From contig WBVU01000004.1 of the NCBI GenBank assembly GCA_009192285.1, forward strand, positions 2,440,001-2,504,000: a DNA stretch of 64,000 nucleotides, written 5' to 3'. This DNA comes from Morchella semilibera. Lineage: Eukaryota > Ascomycota > Pezizomycetes > Pezizales > Morchellaceae. Shown piece after piece: positions 48,541 to 60,368 of the stretch (position 1 is its first letter; each line of letters opens with the position of its first letter). The notes beneath the pieces were generated by a model. It worked only from the letters and a program-made list of their open reading frames with translations, had not been told where the DNA came from and did not search any database. Made by a program: the position numbers and the translations under genes.

Positions 48541-49485
48541 TCAATCGGTATGGTACAGACCCCTCTCCAGAATCCAATCCCTTACCCCCTCTGTCAACAA
48601 CACTCCCAGGACCTCCTTTTCTTCCGCCTTCACCGCCTCTCTGACCCTCGTAGAGCTGATCACCTCTCCAAGATCATTCTCCTACACTATAGTTAGCACA
48701 CTCTATACATGATAAAGTGAGTGAAGAAAGCTCACAATAAATTTGACTCTCCCCGCCCATTCTCTCCTCCCACCAACACTTTCCAACTCCCCGCCCCGCA
48801 AACGCCCTAACCACGCTTCCTGCTCAGCGCGAGACCCATATCCGTCTCCTGTTCGGAACATGCACCACACCACCCCACGCTTAAAGAATAGATCCAGGCC
48901 ATCCAAATGATACCTGTCCTCTGGGTAATATTTTGGATCAAAGATGCGCACAAGTGTATCGAACCCCGTTAGGAATACAAATTCATCCACGTCCTCATAG
49001 TGTGTCCCGAGCTCCTTTGCCTTATCAAGGAAGCGTGCATGCTTCGTGACCGCCACATCTACTGTCGCCGCATCAGCAGCAACAGAGGCAGCAGCGGATA
49101 TCTCGGATGAGAAAAGCGACATCATAGCGATACGCTCCTCGAACGGCGCAGGCTTAGGTGCTACGTTGCAGTGTTAGCCTAGGATATTGCTGGCTGGCTG
49201 GCTAGCTAGGTGGGGCGCGATACACACACCCTTGTCGGCATTATTTGTGGCGAGGAGGAGAAGGAGGCGTTTTCCTGTTAGAGGCCCCGTGGTGCTGTCC
49301 TGGAATGCGCTGAGCGCGATGGAGAAGTGCGCCTTTGTCGGCGGGTTAAAAGAGGAATCGAGGATGAAGAGCTTCTTTGCTGTAGAGGCTGGGGCTACAG
49401 TGGTCGAGCGGAAGAGCTGGTATGATATATTTGAGGTGGTGAAGGCACGGAGATTCGCTCGGAAGCTGGGGAGGAGGGATGCCAT
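48541..49485 (-). CDS. pof1: Pof1-type nicotinamide-nucleotide adenylyltransferase
   Basis: HIGH-motif nucleotidyltransferase of the Pof1 family (NMN adenylyltransferase-like; in yeast linked to filamentation and protein quality control). Three exons (49485-49230, 49160-48736, 48681-48541) give 273 residues (yeast 258). Motifs are LFILDSSFNPPTKAH (the nucleotide-binding NPxxxxH), LLLLLATNNADKG at the first junction, FEERIAMMSLF, VFLTGFDTLVRIFDPKYY, VWCMFRTGD, and in the last exon VISSTRVREAV, the ISSTxxR substrate-binding loop. I chose the Met at 49485 because its context, GCCACCATGGC, is near ideal and matches family starts; in-frame upstream Mets at 49521 and 49545 would add 12-20 residues. 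It is in tandem with the aconitase gene upstream. Confidence 0.9.
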
Positions 49486-49865
49486 GGTGGCCCGGGTGTC
49501 GGAGGAGGAAGCGGCGGTCATTGTGAGGTTTTTAATTATACTCATTGGACGCTTCAGTTCTCGGGGGTCTCGCTTAGGATAACAAAAAGACTTGGCGGTC
49601 ATTAGGGAGCACTCGGGGGGGTGGGGAATCCCTGCAGAGTGTGGAGATATAATATTTAGGGTCAATGATAGGTGTGTCTTTTAACTACATATCAATCATT
49701 GGTACTTTCACAACATAACGCATAGTGAGATTAAAGACTTTTAGCAAAAAACCTTTGTTTTCCCCTTACGGATAACAACACTACATACATGATGCAAAAG
49801 TTAACGCCAACAAGCGCAAGAAAAAGCAAAAAGAAAACAGGTACTACCTAAAATATTCGCAACTT
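49486..49865. other. short intergenic spacer
   Basis: A 380-bp region between the ACO2 3' end and the POF1 start; it holds the upstream in-frame POF1 Mets. No separate gene is seen. Confidence 0.55.
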
Positions 49866-52525
49866 CTACGCCTGGCTCCTCTTGGACAAAAGATTCAGCG
49901 CGCTTCCAGCGAGAACAAACCCACACTGGTCTTCACTCATCGTGTGCTTCACCTTGATATCCAACTTCTCGCCATTCCTCTTTGTCACATCCAATGACAC
50001 CTCGCCCTCTCCACCGTTCTTCAACATCTCATACAAACCCACGGTATCAACAGAATCGCAGGATCCAATTCTGTCATAATCCGCCTCATCAGCAAACGTC
50101 AATGGGACAATACCCTGCTTCTTCAAATTTGTCTCGTGGATCCTTGCAAAGCTCTTGGCCAAGATTATGCGTCCACCGAGATATCTAGGCTGGAGCGCGG
50201 CATGCTCACGTGCCGATCCCTCACCGTAGTTGTTCTCGGCAATCACGAGCCACGGCTGGCCCTTCGCCTTCCACTTGCGTGCAAGCTCGGGGATGCCAGA
50301 AACGGTACCATCCTCGTCGTAGGCCTTGTTAACCTCGTCGGTCTCAGCGTTCATAGCGCCAATAAGGGTGTTATTGGAAATATTCTCGAGATGACCCTTG
50401 TACTTGAGCCATGCACCGGCAGCAGAGATGTGGTCTGTTGTGCACTTGCCCTTAACCTTGAAGAGGACTTTGAGGCCCTTGAGGTCGCTGTTACCGAATG
50501 GCTCGAAGGGGTCAAGAAGAGCAAGGCGGTCAGAGGTAGGTGAGACGACGACCTCGGTTGATGGGGAGGGGGCAGAGTTTGAGGGGACGAAAGCGAGGTT
50601 TCCGAGTTCGAAGCCCTTAGATGGGAGTTCGGGGCCAGTTGGGGGCGAGAACTTGAAGGGCTTGCCAGAGGGTGTGGGGATGGTATCGGTAATGGGGTTG
50701 AAGGACATAGAGCCAGAGTAGATCATGGCAGTGACGATCTCTGGGGAAGCAAGGAAATTCATGGTTTGTGAGTTCCCATCATTACGGGCGCGGAAGTTGC
50801 GATTGTATGAGGTCAGGATAGCATTGGAGTCACCCTTGGAGATATCGCTTCTCTTCCATTGTCCGATACTGCATCATCCTCGTCAGAAATATGACCGAGT
50901 GATATCTCGTGAGGATAAAACTTACCAAGGCCCACATGCGTTTGCCAGAACGGTACCGCCAGCCTTCTCGAAAACATTCAAGGTCTCGTCTCGTTCAAGG
51001 GTGGCCCTAATCTGCTCACTTCCAGGGGTGATAAAGAACCCTACCCTTGGCTTCAAACCGGCATCCTCGGCCTGCTTAACCAAGTGCTCTGCGCGCAACA
51101 TGTCCTGGTATGAAGAGTTTGTGCAAGATCCGATCAGACCAGCTGAGAGCTCAGTAGGCCACTCATTCTCCTTAACAACATCCTTGAACTTCGACAATGG
51201 AGTCGACAAATCCGGGGTGAACGGGCCATTGATGTGTGGTTCCAACTCAGAGAGGTTGATGGTGATGATCTCATCATACTTTACGTTCTCATCCGCGCGT
51301 AGGAAGTTATGCGACTTGTTAACCTCAGACGCCGCCTCGGCAATAGGTGCACGGCGAGTCGAGGTAAGGTATGAGGTCATAGAGGAAGTGTACGGGAAGA
51401 GGGAAGTAGTAGCACCGACCTCTGCACCCATGTTACAGATAGTAGCCATACCGGTGCAGCTAAGGGTCTCAACTCCGGGTCCAAAGTACTCAATGATATA
51501 TCCGGTCCCCCCTCTAACGGTAAGCTGTCCAGTAAGGTTAAGAATCACATCCTTAGGTGTGGCCCATCCACTGAGCTCCCCCTCAAGGCGCACTCCAAGG
51601 ACCTTTGGCGCCTTCAACTCCCAGGGCGCGTCAACCAATGGCTCGACAGCGTCGGCACCACCTACACCAATAGCGATAGCTCCGAGTCCCCCTCCATTAG
51701 GGGTGTCTATAGTTCCTTTATAAGTCTTCTACCATTCCTATCAATCATGTGGTGTACATACGAGAGTCCGTTCCCAACATCATCAATCCCGGTGCCGCAT
51801 AGTTCTCGAGCACAATTTGGTGAATGATACCGGAACCAGGAGCCCAAAACTGGATACCATACTTCTTTGCCGCACTCTCTAAGAAGTCAAACACCTCCTT
51901 GTTGCCCTCGATACTCTTTGGCAAGTCGACATCCGCACCCTTCTCCCCCACAATCATGTGGTCACAGTGGATACTCGCCGGCACCGCCGTCTTCCCTAAA
52001 CCGCAGGTCATAAACTGCAACAGCGCCATCTGCGCGCTCGCATCCTGCATGGCGACACGGTCGACCTTGAGCTTGAGGTATGCCTCGCCCCGAATCTTTC
52101 CATTGCGACCTGCGAGCGACTCCTCAGGGTTTGCAAGATGGGAGTATACGATCTTCTCAGCGAGGGTGAGGCCGTTGGTGGGGCCAAGTACACGACGCAC
52201 TTCTGCCAAGTTCTTGATGAGTTTGGCATAGGGTGGTGTTCGTGAGGCGATCTCTGGGTGGATGGCGAAGTTTGGACTTGTAGCCGTTGCGAGCGTTCTG
52301 GTGAACCGCCTGCTGGGGGCCCACTATGTACGAAGGTTATTAGCTAGGTGTATGTAGCTTCCCCCCCTTTTCTTCTTTCGAGCTTTCGGACAAGATGGGG
52401 AGGGGGGAGGGGGGTGGAGCCCAATACATAGCAATTGAAGCAATTCATAGACTAGAGATGAAATGTGTTTAACTTACCTTATTGTTTCCGGCGCGAGCCA
52501 GTCGCGAAATTCTTGTTGACTGCAT
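49866..52525 (-). CDS. aco2: mitochondrial aconitase, Aco2/AcoB type
   Basis: [4Fe-4S] hydratase of the mitochondrial aconitase family. Sequence details ([53 protein letters not shown]) resemble fungal Aco2/AcoB more than the canonical TCA enzyme. Aco2 dehydrates homocitrate in lysine synthesis. Four exons (52525-52478, 52323-51762, 51706-50926, 50868-49866) give 797 residues. The first exon and the start of the second form a basic mitochondrial presequence ([23 protein letters not shown]). The cluster cysteines are in GSCTNSS and NACGPCIGQW, the latter created by the last splice junction. [13 protein letters not shown] is restored at the second junction. The 332-residue antisense ORF is a shadow. 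The paralogue assignment is from remembered family features and is less sure than the enzyme family. Confidence 0.9.
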
Positions 52526-53185
52526 TTTTGTAATTCTCACTTCGGTGTTTAGACTCGATGTGTAGATGCGGGACATGGAAAAGGGGGGGGGGGGGGAGAT
52601 TTTTACCCCACTATAGAAACGGCACCTTAAGTATCCAGGACTCAGTATACTGGCTTGGTGAGGAGAAGACACACAGCTCGCAGGACCAAAAGTTTTTTTT
52701 TCAAGGTTTTTTTGCTTTTTTCTAGTGCTAGGGTCCTACTTTGTTAGTGCCCACACCCCGCCATGCTGACTGAGCATGGATGGAAGGCCGCCAATTGGTC
52801 TGTGGGCGCTGCAGGTAGGGTTGCCAAGTCTGTGCCCTTAATTGTGCCCTTAATTGTGCCCTTAATTACTGCATCATGGAATATCACTCCGCTAAATTAA
52901 TCCTGCGATCCCACAAACTACATGTTCCTCCCTCAATCTCCATTGCCCCTCAAAAAAAACACTGCCTCAAGAAAGTCACCAAGCTGTCTATAATACTTCC
53001 CCCTTTTCATAACTAGCACCAATTATAGTAGTCCCCCTCATTATCAAAAACAAAAGGGGAAGCAGCTTGCTTTATACTTGTCCCATCCACCCCGTCTGAT
53101 AATACCAGACTTTTAATCCTCTCCTCCCCCCCCCCCCCAAACCAAACTTTTATCCACCCCATTTCATCCACCCTTTCATCTAGGG
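52526..53185. other. divergent intergenic region with tandem repeat
   Basis: A shared 5' region of ACO2 (-) and the unknown gene (+). It contains a G14 run (52583-52596), three copies of a 12-bp unit TGCCCTTAATTG (about 52831-52867) and a C13 run (53126-53138). Confidence 0.6.
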
Positions 53186-56100
53186 ATGACATTCTCAAGA
53201 CAGGATTCGCGGTACGTGCCAGCTCCAGTCAGTCTGGATACTTATGGAGCTGCCGAAATGATGGTAAACATTCCCAGTTTTCTGTTTCTTCCTTCTTCCT
53301 CTCCTCCTCTACTCCACCAAAAGACCCTCCCCTTTTTGCTAAACCCGTAAAATCATCAAGGCCGATCTCGGTATCCACCGACGAGCAGCATTGCCCCTCT
53401 CAGGGAGTGCTGTAATCCTGCCTCCTCCCCCCCCAGATCCCACCAAGCATGGTCCCAAGCTCGCAAAGCTCACAGAAGAGTACTCCGACATTTCTAAAGC
53501 ATGGGCCTGTAAGCCACCCCCCCCTCCCCTTCTCCTATGTGCTCTGTTATTCCTACACCAGTAAACTAACACCCCCCCTTCCCCTGCGGCCCAGCTTTGT
53601 TCGACCCTAAACTGGTCGAAGAACGTGATGATGGCCTGGGCGAAGGCCAGATGCACCGTAGCGGCCCAAACTATCAGCCCAGCAGTTCTGATGGCCACCA
53701 CCATGGTCCCAGAGGCTCAAGCCGTATAGGCCGCCACGCAGAAATAGGGTCAGCTTTAGGTAGGAACCCTCGTCACGAGAGGTCGCCGCCGAATAGAAAT
53801 TTACGTCGTTCGGAGTCATCCTTTGAGCTGGGGAAGGCCCCTGATATACCTTTTTTTAATAAGGGCCCACTTGATAGCTCTCGCACTGTGAACGGTGCCG
53901 CTGTTCAGCGACGCAGGGCCGCTCTGCGTGCATTTTCACAAGGGTTACCCCCTCCCCCCATTCCTTTTCTTTTTCTTTTTTCCCTTCCAATTTTCCGATT
54001 TTTTCACCTCTCACAGATGTCCCTCGATGTATTACAGATATTAACAAAGAAACAGTGGCAAACATGGCTTTGAAGGGCCTTCAGCAGATCCTTTGGTCCC
54101 ATGGCGCGATAACATAGAGCCGGTAACGAAAAAACGGTCTTCTTCCAGGGTGGTTCAAAACATCGTTAAGCATCATCTTTCTGGAAACGTTAGAATTCCT
54201 CTAAAAACAAACATTCCTGGTATAGGGAGTACGCCGCCTCATACCTCCCCACTCGACGTGCCCCGGAAAACAAGTGCTACACAGGCTTTTATACCCCCGA
54301 ATTCTTCTTCTCAAAGACCACCTGCTTTACCACCCCATCTCTTGTCAAGGATTGTCACCAAAAATCCAGAAGTTAGCCAGTAAGTTTATCGGGGTTCGCC
54401 TTAACAATCGAGAAGCATTTGCTAAACTACACCGAAATTAGGTGGAATACAGGTAAACTTGTAACTAATAGCAGCGATTATGACTACCTGAAAAATCCCC
54501 CGAAGACTGCTTCCAGTTTATCCCAACTCTCAACACCAGCAAGGGACCCAATTCCTTCCTCTGTGACTTTGTTCCAGCTCCCAGCGCCAGCAAAGGCTGA
54601 ACAAGTTCCTTCTTCTGGAAATTCATCTCAGTTGCCGAGCCAAGAAGAGCCTAGAAATCCTAGGGAGAGCTCTGAGGTCGTTAAATCTGGCTCTATTGAA
54701 ACACTTCCCCCTGTTTCACCTGCCCTAGTTCTCTTTCCCTTGGTTCAAAAAACCCCTGGAAATTCTGCGCCCGTTATCTTCCCGTCGGCCCAAAAGCCTT
54801 CTGGATCTATTCTTTCCCCGGGAGTCCTCTCCTCAAGCACTGGGTTAATTCCTAAGTCCGAGGCCAGAGCTGAGCCTGGTGTCCCGTTCATCTTTAAACT
54901 CCCAACAAATGCAAATTGCTCCATCCCTCCCCTTGGCCCTAGAGTGTCGTCTGTCTCCGTGCCGGCCATGCCTGAAAATGATGCTACTGCTGCTGTGGCT
55001 CTACAGGAGCTGCTCTCTGGTAAACCACAGCCTGAGGACGCCAAAACGCCCCTTGGGCCCTTGGAATCTACCGGCATTAATATCCCTGAAGATCCGGCCG
55101 GTATAGTAGATAAAGGCGATCTAGAAGCACATATTTACACAAACCCCCCTGGCCTGGATAATCTCTCTGATGGGGATGGTGCAGCTCTTAAATCTCTGCA
55201 TATTGATATCAGTGCCCTCAGAGAATCTGTTAACAAGCTCAAGGCAGAGGTACTTAGCGTTGACGACTTCAAAAAGTCTCTACAGGCTCGTATCTTTATA
55301 ATGATGCAAATGAAGAAAGATATTCTTCAGGAAATCAAGACCAAAGAAGAGATTATTACCAAAGTTGAACATGAATTGCAAGAGATTAAGAGAAAGAGTG
55401 ATAATCTCAAGCAGGCTATGCTAGTTCCGATTCATAAAACTGGAAATATTACACCCAGAGCTGAACCAAATCCCATTGCTAAGGAAATTTCAGAGACAGG
55501 AGATCCTGATATTGAAATGTCGGATGCCACGGAGAAAGTTTCACAAAGCTTAACGCAACAGAATGGATATCAGGTTAACGGCGGTTTGGAGACCAACACC
55601 TGGGGATTTACATACAATAACCCCATTCAGGCAAGTTATTCTGAATCAAAGAGGAAGATTGAGGTCACAGGTGAGGCTAAGCCATCTGGCAAGACCCAGA
55701 CGGAGGAATTCCTCGTAAAGCGTTTTTCTGAAGATGGGGGAAATTCGGGACTAGAAACCGAAGTGACAAAATTCTCCAAAACCAACGGACAGCTAGACAG
55801 GGTCAGCTCCCAAACAACCCCTAAGGTTCAATCAACCGTTGAATCCGAAGTTGAGACTACCTCCGACAAATCAATGGAGTCAAATAGGGCCCAGAACAGT
55901 CCCCGTGGTGATAGACCTTTGCTGAGAGCCGTGGAAAACCATCAATTGAGAGTGGGAAGATCTCAGGAGCAGACAGTTGGTGCAACCCAGGGATCCGGTA
56001 CATCTGAAAGCCGCCACAACGAAGATCTTTCTGCAAGAAAACGATCACTTGCCCGCACAGCTTATGAGAAAGCAGAACAGCAACGTTTGATTGATCGTGA

Positions 56101-56882
56101 AAAAGCGGACCGAGAACGTGAAGAAGCGGGACGAGAACGTCAGGCTGAACTTAAAGCTTATATGAAAGATACAAAGGATAAAATTGAGATAAAACGGCTA
56201 GTAAAAGAACACCTGCAACAAGTAAAAGACTTAGAAAGGTGCCGTGCAGAAACGGTGACTCGCACTCGCACTCGCCGAAGACGTAGACCCAAGAATTCCC
56301 CAACAGACGGAAGCTCAGACGAAAAAGGAAGCATTTCTCACAATATACCTGGGGTTGTAGATGGTGCACATAAATCAGCTCCGTATGGAAACATGGAGCA
56401 AGCTCACCAAGAACCGCCCCAAATGGTGCCGGAGCACGAGAAGACCGAGAGGAGGGCTCTCAAAAAAGATACAGACCCCAAAGAGGCTACAGGCTTAGAG
56501 CGGTCCGGTTTTCTCGGCCAAGCTCTAAGCCCTAAGAATTCTATGGCAGATTACGCGGGCTCTGAAGGTGGGCAGTCAAGATCGAAAAGGCCACGGTTCC
56601 CATATCACATCTCCCTTGACCTCCGACCCAATTATGAGTAAGTTTATTTATCTTTTGGTTGTTATAATATACTAACTTTGTGTCTAATATAGTGTCTTCC
56701 CCCTCCGAGTCGAGGTTCACTTTGACGGAAACCCCGAGGAAGCAATAACCCAGAAATGCAAAGAGGTCATGAGTCATGCAGCATATCAACAGCTTATCTG
56801 TATGCCAAAGCTTAGGTTGTTTCTAGATCAATGCAACAAGAGGCATGCGGTAAGACTTGCAAAATATCATGTGAGTGGCTGA
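53186..56882 (+). CDS. large uncharacterised disordered/coiled-coil protein
   Basis: I do not recognise this gene. A consistent 5' chain is seen: exon 53186-53263 (MTFSRQDSRYVPAPVSLDTY..), exon 53361-53508 (ADLGIHRRAALPLSGSAVIL, then a Pro run) and exon from 53595 (LFDPKLVEERDDG, then His/Gly/Arg-rich). The splicing between about 53930 and 54120 is unresolved. From DNIEPVTKKRSSSRVV onward the frame is clear to 54379, then one exon 54442-56637, then 56693 to a stop at 56882. The protein, about 1,080 residues, is Pro/Ser-rich with imperfect repeats (FQLPAPAKAEQVPSS type), has a coiled coil (LRESVNKLKAEVLSVDDFKK and onward), an Arg/Glu helix (DREKADREREEAGRERQAEL), a basic RTRTRRRRRPKN and a conserved-looking end (DVFPLRVEVHFDGNPEEAIT). 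A nuclear scaffold is possible but not shown. A GTAAGA near 56850 could end the last exon earlier. Confidence 0.6.
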
Positions 56883-58543
56883 GATTCGGGTTATGGTTAG
56901 TGATAGGGAACCATTTATAGGGCGGGGTGGGGCGGGGCATGATTTTGAGTGTTTCTTTTTGTTCAATCACTTCCTTCCTTGTATTGTTGGTGTAGTATAA
57001 CATCTAGAAATATAATACAGCCAATTTGAAAGGATATAAAAGGTCAACTGATAAACTGCGGCTTTTTTTGTGGTGCAAGTCTATGTTAGTGTATCATAAA
57101 ATCTCACTCGATATTAGTAACATCCATGAGACAACCTTAACACTTTTGTCTTTTATATATCGCTTACTTCAGCCTTTCAGAGAGTTTGGCAGGATTCTAC
57201 GGGAGCATTACAGAGTATAACCAAATAAAGATTGCTGGAATGTGTTGCTTCTGAGGGGCCATCCAAAGTGCCTATGAACATTGCTCGGTATACTTGTCAT
57301 ACTTTACCATGAGAACACGGTATGTTTCATTTTATTAGTATATAAGACATGCCTACATCCCTCTTTAATCAGCCAATCAATCAAGTCTCGTGCTGTCTAT
57401 CTTTACTCCACAGCACAATACTCAAATTAACGGAGATAAGGGGGCCGAGTGATCATCCATGACTACGGACCACCTCGATCTCTTAACTTTGAATCATTAA
57501 CCCTTTAACCCTAGTTTCGGAGCAATCATTTGTTTTCTACTAAGATTAAGGCTCAAGGCCAATGCCCATATTTGGCTTTTGCCGGCGCAGCGACAAACAG
57601 AACGACAGGGTAACCCCGGGAGGCTCTTTACCGCCGGATCCTGGCATAGGCCATCTGCTGATATAATTTCGCAGTCCCCACCGGCTGGTCCGCATCGTTA
57701 AAGTAATCATAATAATGCGTACTTAGGTATCTGCTTCACGGGCCCTGTCTGTACACAGGCACGATGGCTGTGGGTGGATAGTATACTGCATTTAACCATT
57801 CTTCACCTCCTTAAGCTGACTAAAAATTGTGAGATTTCAGCAGACGCGTGTACGTCCTACGGCATATAGAATGCACCGTCATTATTATCACAGAACCCGA
57901 ATGAAGAGGGGTGGTGGTGGTGGTGATGGTGATGGTGGCTGAGTGGGCTGGTTGTTGACGTGATATTCCCTCAGTTTCAGCTTGTCTGGCTGGACTTTCA
58001 GCCGACAGAAATAAAATAATTTCCAACAACAAAAGAGCGTTTGTTCACAGGAAGGATGAAAGAAATAACAGACTCAGCCACACCCACAGATCCAAACAGG
58101 AAAACATAATAGCTATTTTCCTTCAGAGAGTATGTAGGAGTGAGTGAGCGGTGGCTGTTGCTGTGTCATGCGCGGGTATTGAGGTACCTGGCACTGAGCG
58201 GTGATGATGGCCGAGATGAGCACAGCCCACCCGTTATATCAGTTCTGGTAGTTTTTTCACTGATGCACATGCACGCCGTGGAACCCTCTGCTCATTCACT
58301 TATCCATCCAACCCCACCTCTTATTACTCGCTGAGGCGCTTCCACTCCATCTCTTCTTATCCACTACTGCTTCCTCCCTCTTCCCTTTCTACTTCTTCTC
58401 ACACACCCCTCCCACTCCAAATATTTTTCATAACATTCCTTCCTTACGTTTTTCTCTCCTACATCTTACCCTTTGTTCATCTGCTTCCTACTTCTCGTAG
58501 CGTGAATACCCCGCATCCTCCTTAGTAACGATCACCCCAAGCC
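56883..58543. other. intergenic region, no gene recognised
   Basis: About 1.66 kb, AT-rich, with a GGT/GAT repeat (about 57906-57942) and pyrimidine-rich sequence before the WW-protein start. Nothing else is seen. Confidence 0.55.
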
Positions 58544-60368
58544 ATGGTAACCCCACCAAACCCCATCGCGTCCCCGAACGCCAACGGCCCAACTGTCGCT
58601 CCGCCAAGCCTACCTATCGGCTGGTATGTGTCTTATCCACCCTTATCATATGCTGAATAGTCTGGGATCTAACCTTGCTATTACCACCTAGGATCGCTCA
58701 ATGGGATCCAACAACGCAGCGTTATTACTATGTTCAAACAGCGAACGGAAAAACAACCTGGGAGGTCCCAACCCAGGAAGCTACTAGCACACCTGGTCCT
58801 CCCACTCCATCTCCATATCCAGCGCCCACAGACAACTATAACCAACAGAGCCAGCCTTCGCACTCAGGTTTTATAGACCAGCAGCAGCAACAGCAGGGAG
58901 TTTACAGCCCACAGCAGTATAGCCCTCAGCCAGAAGGTCAGGCTACTACCCGCGCCGGTGGATTCGGTGGTATTGCCGGAAGTATTGCCCAGGGAATGCT
59001 AGGAGGCGGCGGTAAACACTCGGGCAGCGGTCACTCAAGCGGCTCTAGTCTCGTTGGTTCCCTTGCCCAGGGAATGCTAGGAGGCGGTAAGCATTCCAAC
59101 AGTGGTCACTCATCTAGTGGCGGTGGATTGGGCGGATTGGCGTCTGGATTGTTGAGTGGCGGGAAGCCGAGCAATAGTGGGCATAGTGGACATGGTGGAC
59201 ATAGCAGCAGTGGAAGCAGCAGTGGCTTGTTTGGGCAGGCTGCTGGAATTGCTGGAGGCTTGTTAGGCGGTGGTAAAAATAAGCATAATACCCAAGGTTC
59301 GCAGGGTGGATATGGTCAGGGTGGGCAGGGTGGGCATGGCGGGCATGGATCCAGTGGTGGAATGGCGGGAGGCCTTGGTGGTCTTGGTGGCCTTCTTGGT
59401 GGTGTTTTAGGGGCGGAAGTCACGCTCAACAGGTATTCACGGAACTACTCCACACCCGGAGCCCTTAAAATATATTGCGATACTAATGATGATAGAAACC
59501 GGGCCAGCAACAACAACAAAGCTATGGTTATGGAAGCCATCCACAATCCCAGCAACCCCAGCAATACGGCTCACACGGCTCACATGGCTCACCATCTCCC
59601 AACCCCCCCTATAATGCTAACCCCCCCTACGGTCACCCTCAACAGTCCTACCCCTCACCCGGTGCCCAAGGGCAACAGTTCTCTGGCCCTGTTGGACAAC
59701 AGCACCAATACGGCGGCCCAGCTCCTCAGGGTGGTTACCAGGGCCCTCCTCAGGGTCCTCAGGGTCCTCAGGGTCCTCAAGGCCAATACGGCGCTCAACC
59801 AATTCAAGGCCAATACGGTGCTCCCCCTCAGCAAGGTCAATATGGAGCCCCTCCTCAGCAGGGCCAGTACGGCGCGCCTCCATCACAGGGCCAGTACGGT
59901 GCTCCCCCTCAAGGCCAATACCAAGGCTATAACTCCCCCCCGCCATCTGCCTACTCCCCCGCTGGTGGTGCACCAGGCTACCATGCGCCCCCTGCCAGTG
60001 GGCCAGGTGGATACCAATCCTTGTCCTCAACCAGCGGACCTGGTGGGTACCAGGCCCCACCATCAACAAGCGGTGGTCCTGGCGGTCCTGGCGGTCCCGG
60101 TGGTCCTAGCAGTTATCAACCCCATCCTTCAGTCGGTGGCCCTGGTGGTTCTGGCGGCTACCAGTCCCAGCAGCCAGTTGGTGGCCCTGGTGGCCCTGGT
60201 GGCCCTGGCGGTCCTGGCGGTCCTGGCGCCCCAGGTGGTTATCAGTCTCCCCCGCCCTCAGCTGTCGGTCCTCATGGGCCCTCTGGCGGAGCCTATCAGG
60301 CTACCTCTCCTCCGCCGATGCAGTACCAGCCTGTCGGACCGCCGGCGTATGGGAAACCAAGTCATTAG
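58544..60368 (+). CDS. WW-domain protein with Gly/His/Ser- and Gln/Pro/Gly-rich repeats
   Basis: Exon 1 (58544-58623) ends in LPIGW and exon 2 (from 58692) continues [20 protein letters not shown] and TTWEVP, a complete WW domain (two Trp, the aromatic YYY and the final Pro), which binds Pro-rich peptides. A Gln tract and then long Gly/His/Ser repeats follow ([20 protein letters not shown] type). A 63-nt intron (59433-59495, TACTAAT branch) leads to the last exon, with QGQYGAPP and [10 protein letters not shown] repeats to 60368. About 560 residues in all, essentially low-complexity after the WW domain. The frame before the intron does not meet the frame after it: exon 2 reads GGVLGAE, whereas SHAQQ followed by [13 protein letters not shown] needs one extra base near the G4 run at 59410-59413. 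This is either an assembly slip, a real frameshift or an undetected intron. Function unknown. Confidence 0.75.

Noticed and set aside
50725-51723. 332-codon + strand ORF opposite the aconitase gene
   Set aside because: Shadow of the aconitase exons, crossing its introns, with no family resemblance.
59617-60069. 150-codon minus ORF opposite the WW-domain repeats
   Set aside because: Produced by the repeat composition of the sense strand.
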